DNA of 64,000 bases from NCBI RefSeq assembly GCF_001280845.1, contig NZ_LGHP01000003.1, positions 342,526 through 406,525 on the forward strand, in the 5' to 3' direction. Below are positions 61,568 through 64,000 of the stretch, one piece after another (the stretch's first letter is position 1; each line of letters begins with the position of its first letter). A program made the translations under genes and the position numbers. The notes under the pieces were generated by a model, which made no database searches, had not been told where the DNA came from, and worked only from the letters and a program-made list of their open reading frames with translations. This DNA is from Bacillus sp. FJAT-28004 (GTDB lineage Bacteria > Bacillota > Bacilli > Paenibacillales > Paenibacillaceae).

Positions 61568-62356
61568 CTAGCTTTCGTGGAGCGAGCCGAGCTTCTCACC
61601 CATACGCACCTTTGTGCCAAGCAAGTTGTTGTCACGCGGTGTAAAGGTTCCATCTTCAAGCAGCAGCACAACGGTAGAGCCGAACTCAAAGTAAGCGAGC
61701 TCTTCTCCCTTGAACAGTTCCTCCTTGAGTGGCTGTACATATTGAATGCTGCTTACATTCATTGCACCGACTTTGACGACGGCTGTTTCCCCTGCATGAT
61801 GCTGCATATAGGTAATTAGCCGCTCGTTGCGACTAAGCACTCTGCGCATATGCCGGAGGCCAAAGTCATTGACTGGATAAACCTTGCCGACGATATGCTC
61901 GCGCTCCACTACACGCCCGCTGACTGGCGTATGTATGCGATGGTAATCTGTCGGACTCAAATAAAGAACGATATAATAGCCGTTCATATAATTCGCAGTT
62001 CGTGGAGATCGGTTAAGGAGCTCCTCGATCGTATAGTCCTGCCCCTTTACGTTAACAATCGTGCCGCTGTTTATCGCACCCACTCCAGTAATGAGGGCAT
62101 CAACAGGGCTGACTAGTGAGTCTTCATCTGCATGCACATCACGCAGCCCAGGTTTTAATCGCCTTGTAAAAAACTCGTTTAACGTTTTATATTGGGCTAG
62201 AGGTTTTTCTGCTTCCTCTATCTTTATGCCGTATGTCGCAGCGAAACGGGCAATAAATCGACGGCTGGCAGCCGATTGCGCGAATCTTCCGGATATGCGG
62301 GATATCCATTTGCGCGAGCTTAATTCTGTCATGGAACGAAGCAGCCATTTTATCAT
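61568..62356 (-). CDS. psd: Phosphatidylserine decarboxylase proenzyme
   Basis: A 262-aa protein of the pyruvoyl-dependent PSD family. The self-cleavage site is the GST of YFEFGSTVVLLL near the C terminus. The catalytic His/Asp regions SPVDALI, YLSPTDYHRIHTPVSG and MQHHAGETAVVKVGAMNVSSI are intact. It converts phosphatidylserine to phosphatidylethanolamine at the membrane. The ribosome site GGACGTG is unusually far from the ATG. No pssA lies in view. Confidence 0.88.
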   Translation of the reverse strand: MIKWLLRSMTELSSRKWISRISGRFAQSAASRRFIARFAATYGIKIEEAEKPLAQYKTLNEFFTRRLKPGLRDVHADEDSLVSPVDALITGVGAINSGTIVNVKGQDYTIEELLNRSPRTANYMNGYYIVLYLSPTDYHRIHTPVSGRVVEREHIVGKVYPVNDFGLRHMRRVLSRNERLITYMQHHAGETAVVKVGAMNVSSIQYVQPLKEELFKGEELAYFEFGSTVVLLLEDGTFTPRDNNLLGTKVRMGEKLGSLHES

Positions 62357-62591
62357 ACGTGAACTGTCACGTCCTTTCCTGCAAGGAGGTATTCATCCTC
62401 ACACCCACCACACAGTGTGACATATCCGGTTCTATTTTTCAATATGCAACTGCTTTCCTTTCCATGTTTGAACCCAAATGCCGATGGCTGCTGCCGTTAA
62501 GATGCCAATTCGCCTTATTCTTATTCCAACAGTCAATGCGAGGTTTAAGAGCACAACAAATGACCGAACCTAACACATGAGGTGATGACGA

Positions 62592-62888
62592 ATGATCATT
62601 TTAATTGGTGCTGCATTAGCAGTTGGAGCAGTCCTCATTGGCTGGTTGAGTCGAATGAGTGTCACAGTAAGCCGTATTTTGGATGGGCTTGCGGTAGCGG
62701 CCATATTTTTATTTTTTGTAACAGCAGCGGATGCCATTGCACAAACTCTCATTGATGATACGGTGTTTATGACGGAGGTGCATCGTGTGCTCGAAAATAT
62801 GTTTTTTTTGACCAGCGGCGCCTATCTTGGCCCCTATGCGCTAGCGAGAATAGCGTTGCTGCCTGCTTCTATGTTTAGTCGGAAATGA
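62592..62888 (+). CDS. Small membrane protein, hypothetical
   Basis: A 98-aa protein with three hydrophobic helices (IILIGAALAVGAVLIGWL, ILDGLAVAAIFLFFVTAADAIAQTL, MFFLTSGAYLGPYALARIALLPA). It has a good TGAGGTGATG site. I do not recognise the family. Confidence 0.6.
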   Translation: MIILIGAALAVGAVLIGWLSRMSVTVSRILDGLAVAAIFLFFVTAADAIAQTLIDDTVFMTEVHRVLENMFFLTSGAYLGPYALARIALLPASMFSRK

Positions 62889-62997
62889 CGAACGAGCTTC
62901 CGAGGTAGACGAAGCACGTCATTAAGACTCATCAAGTCTTGCGATCATTTCCTGAATTCCGTTATGATAAGAGCAGACTTTGAAGGAGGATAAAGCG

Positions 62998-63675
62998 ATG
63001 AGTGAACATAATTTGCGTAAGCCTGAAGCTGTCATTTTTGATATGGATGGAACATTGTTTGAAACGGATAAATTGCTAGTACCTGTTCATCACCGCGTTT
63101 TCGAGACGCTTAGGAAAGAAGGCCTCTATGAGCATGAGATGCCGCCAGTGGAGCGTCTGCTTAGTTGCTTAGGCATGCTGCTGGAAGATATTTGGCGGCA
63201 GGTAATGCCGGATAGCACAGAGGCAGCGCGGAAGCGTGCAGATGACTTGCTGCTACAATACGAGCTCGAAGGTTTGGAAAAAGGTGAAGGTCAGCTTTAC
63301 CCATTCGTAGAGGAAACGCTGCGTGAGCTGCATACGCGTGGGATCAAGCTGTTTGTGGCGAGCAATGGACTTGAGGAATATGTGAAGGGTGTCGCTGAGT
63401 TTAAAGGTATTGCACCTCTGTTTGATGGTTTATATAGTGCAGGAGAATATGAGACTTCAAGCAAAGTCGATTTAGTAGCACGCTTGCTTAAAGATCACAA
63501 TATTAAATCGGCATGGATGGTAGGAGACCGATCTTCCGATGTAGAAGCGGGAAAAGGTAACGGTCTCCAAACGATCGGGTGTGCGTATGCGACATATGGA
63601 CGTGCTTCCGAGATCGAGGGAGCAGATGTGCTGATTAGCGATTTCCGCGAGCTTCTTCCTTTGCTGGTACAATAA
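62998..63675 (+). CDS. HAD-superfamily phosphatase
   Basis: A 225-aa enzyme with motif I VIFDMDGTLFETD, motif II LFVASNG, lysine motif SSKVD and motif IV MVGDRSSDVEAGKGNG, with an all-helical cap (type C1) at about 15-95. It resembles phosphoglycolate-type phosphatases. The substrate is unknown. ATG 62998 follows AAGGAGG; ATG 62980 is further upstream and lacks such a site. Confidence 0.83.
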   Translation: MSEHNLRKPEAVIFDMDGTLFETDKLLVPVHHRVFETLRKEGLYEHEMPPVERLLSCLGMLLEDIWRQVMPDSTEAARKRADDLLLQYELEGLEKGEGQLYPFVEETLRELHTRGIKLFVASNGLEEYVKGVAEFKGIAPLFDGLYSAGEYETSSKVDLVARLLKDHNIKSAWMVGDRSSDVEAGKGNGLQTIGCAYATYGRASEIEGADVLISDFRELLPLLVQ

Positions 63676-63710
63676 CGATCGGTTTTTCTGAGTTAAAGCT
63701 TATGTATAGC

Positions 63711-63763
63711 AAAAAAACACCTGTTAGGGGAGGCCTCTTGTAGGCGCAGTCCCTTGCAGGTGT
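63711..63763 (-). terminator. Terminator of the minus-strand YheC/D-type gene
   Basis: On the minus strand CACCTG...AAGGGA pairs with TCCCCT...CAGGTG and runs into seven Ts (63717-63711). Confidence 0.75.
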
Positions 63764-63803
63764 GAGCTTTGCTGCTATGATTTTCAAACGTTCGGCCATA
63801 TCA

Positions 63804-64000
63804 TTACTCCATATCCGCTGCGGTAACATGAACCTCTTTTCCGTTCCTTCGCTTCTTCTGGTTATAAAGCCAGAGTGCATATTCCAGAGGCCGAATAATC
63901 GCTTTGCGATAAACCTCCTTCTCTCCCGCCTGTGCAAATACTTCCCTAGCTGGCTTCGGATTAACCTCGAGCAGCCAAATACCGCCTTTTCGATCAATCG
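63804..64000 (-). CDS. C-terminal end of a YheC/YheD-type ATP-grasp protein (partial)
   Basis: On the minus strand, the frame ending at TAA 63806-63804 encodes 65 residues including RKGGIWLLEVNPKPAREVF, the ATP-grasp C-terminal motif (E and N metal ligands) of the YheC/YheD endospore coat-associated family. The start lies beyond the window. The stop is followed by a good terminator, so this is the true gene end. Confidence 0.75.
   Translation of the reverse strand, partial: IDRKGGIWLLEVNPKPAREVFAQAGEKEVYRKAIIRPLEYALWLYNQKKRRNGKEVHVTAADME

Noticed and set aside
61950..61975. AAAGAAC resembling a SinR half-site
   Set aside because: It lies inside the phosphatidylserine decarboxylase gene, and the bases 16 bp upstream do not form the second arm.
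1..64000. CRISPR arrays, tRNA/rRNA genes, insertion sequences
   Set aside because: No regularly spaced direct repeats, no tRNA-like cloverleaf or rRNA stretch, and no transposase-like protein were seen on reading.

Overview
The window looks like chromosomal DNA of a Paenibacillus-type member of the Bacillales. The signs are a B. subtilis-style eps operon with its EAR RNA between the epsB- and epsC-like genes, SinR/SinI homologues, a Spo0A-type box, SLH-domain surface proteins, a YheC/YheD-type fragment, strong AGGAGG-type ribosome binding sites, frequent TTG/GTG starts and U-tailed intrinsic terminators. I saw no rRNA, tRNA, IS element, prophage or CRISPR array. Species cannot be fixed from the sequence alone.

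Layout. (1) 1-600: a broken phosphotransferase fragment on the minus strand. (2) 740-12756: a SinR-like repressor gene, then an eps-type operon: Wzz-like modulator, BY-kinase, EAR RNA, EpsC-like dehydratase, GalU, EpsD-like and other glycosyltransferases, EpsG-like polymerase, EpsL-like initiating sugar transferase and EpsN-like aminotransferase. The EpsM-like acetyltransferase partner lies inverted just downstream. (3) 13520-28872: a second exopolysaccharide block with a nucleotidyltransferase-like protein, five glycosyltransferases and modifying enzymes (three of them related GT4 genes), a pyruvyltransferase, a membrane-anchored GH105-like protein, an acetyltransferase, a flippase, a tailspike-like beta-helix protein, GalE and a beta-propeller protein. 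(4) 29000-29760: a sinI-like antirepressor gene facing a second sinR-like gene. (5) 29850-36600: a paeninodin-type lasso peptide cluster (cyclase, 47-aa precursor, HPr-kinase-like kinase, RRE protein, leader peptidase, ABC exporter) followed by a membrane phosphoesterase. (6) 36600-64000: mostly housekeeping and accessory genes: AraC/PhyH pair, TcyP-like symporter, GntR/Gfo-Idh pair, Rex-type GH8 xylanase, HRDC protein, zinc phospholipase-like protein, CheX, SDR, DEAD-box helicase, SLH proteins, a ZTP riboswitch with a PurO-like gene, an EcsAB-like transporter, aminotransferase, AraC regulator, phosphatidylserine decarboxylase, HAD phosphatase and the end of a YheC/D gene.

How it works together (inference). 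A 16-bp inverted repeat, GTTCT-N6-AGAAC, whose arms match the known SinR half-site GTTCTYT, recurs only at promoters in the first 30 kb: the first sinR-like gene, the epsA-like gene, before the EAR RNA, the nucleotidyltransferase operon, galE, and three times before the lasso operon. Two copies fill the 17-bp spacer of near-consensus sigma-A promoters exactly. The simplest reading is a local SinR/SinI switch that turns on exopolysaccharide synthesis and lasso peptide production together in matrix-producing cells. A Spo0A-type box upstream of sinI would provide the input. Coupling of a phosphorylatable lasso peptide to the biofilm switch is the most interesting hypothesis here.

A second point of interest is at 52354-56922. 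Two adjacent genes encode exported proteins that each contain exactly one cysteine, one at the extreme C terminus and one at the active-site position of a degenerate thioredoxin-like domain on an SLH-anchored protein.
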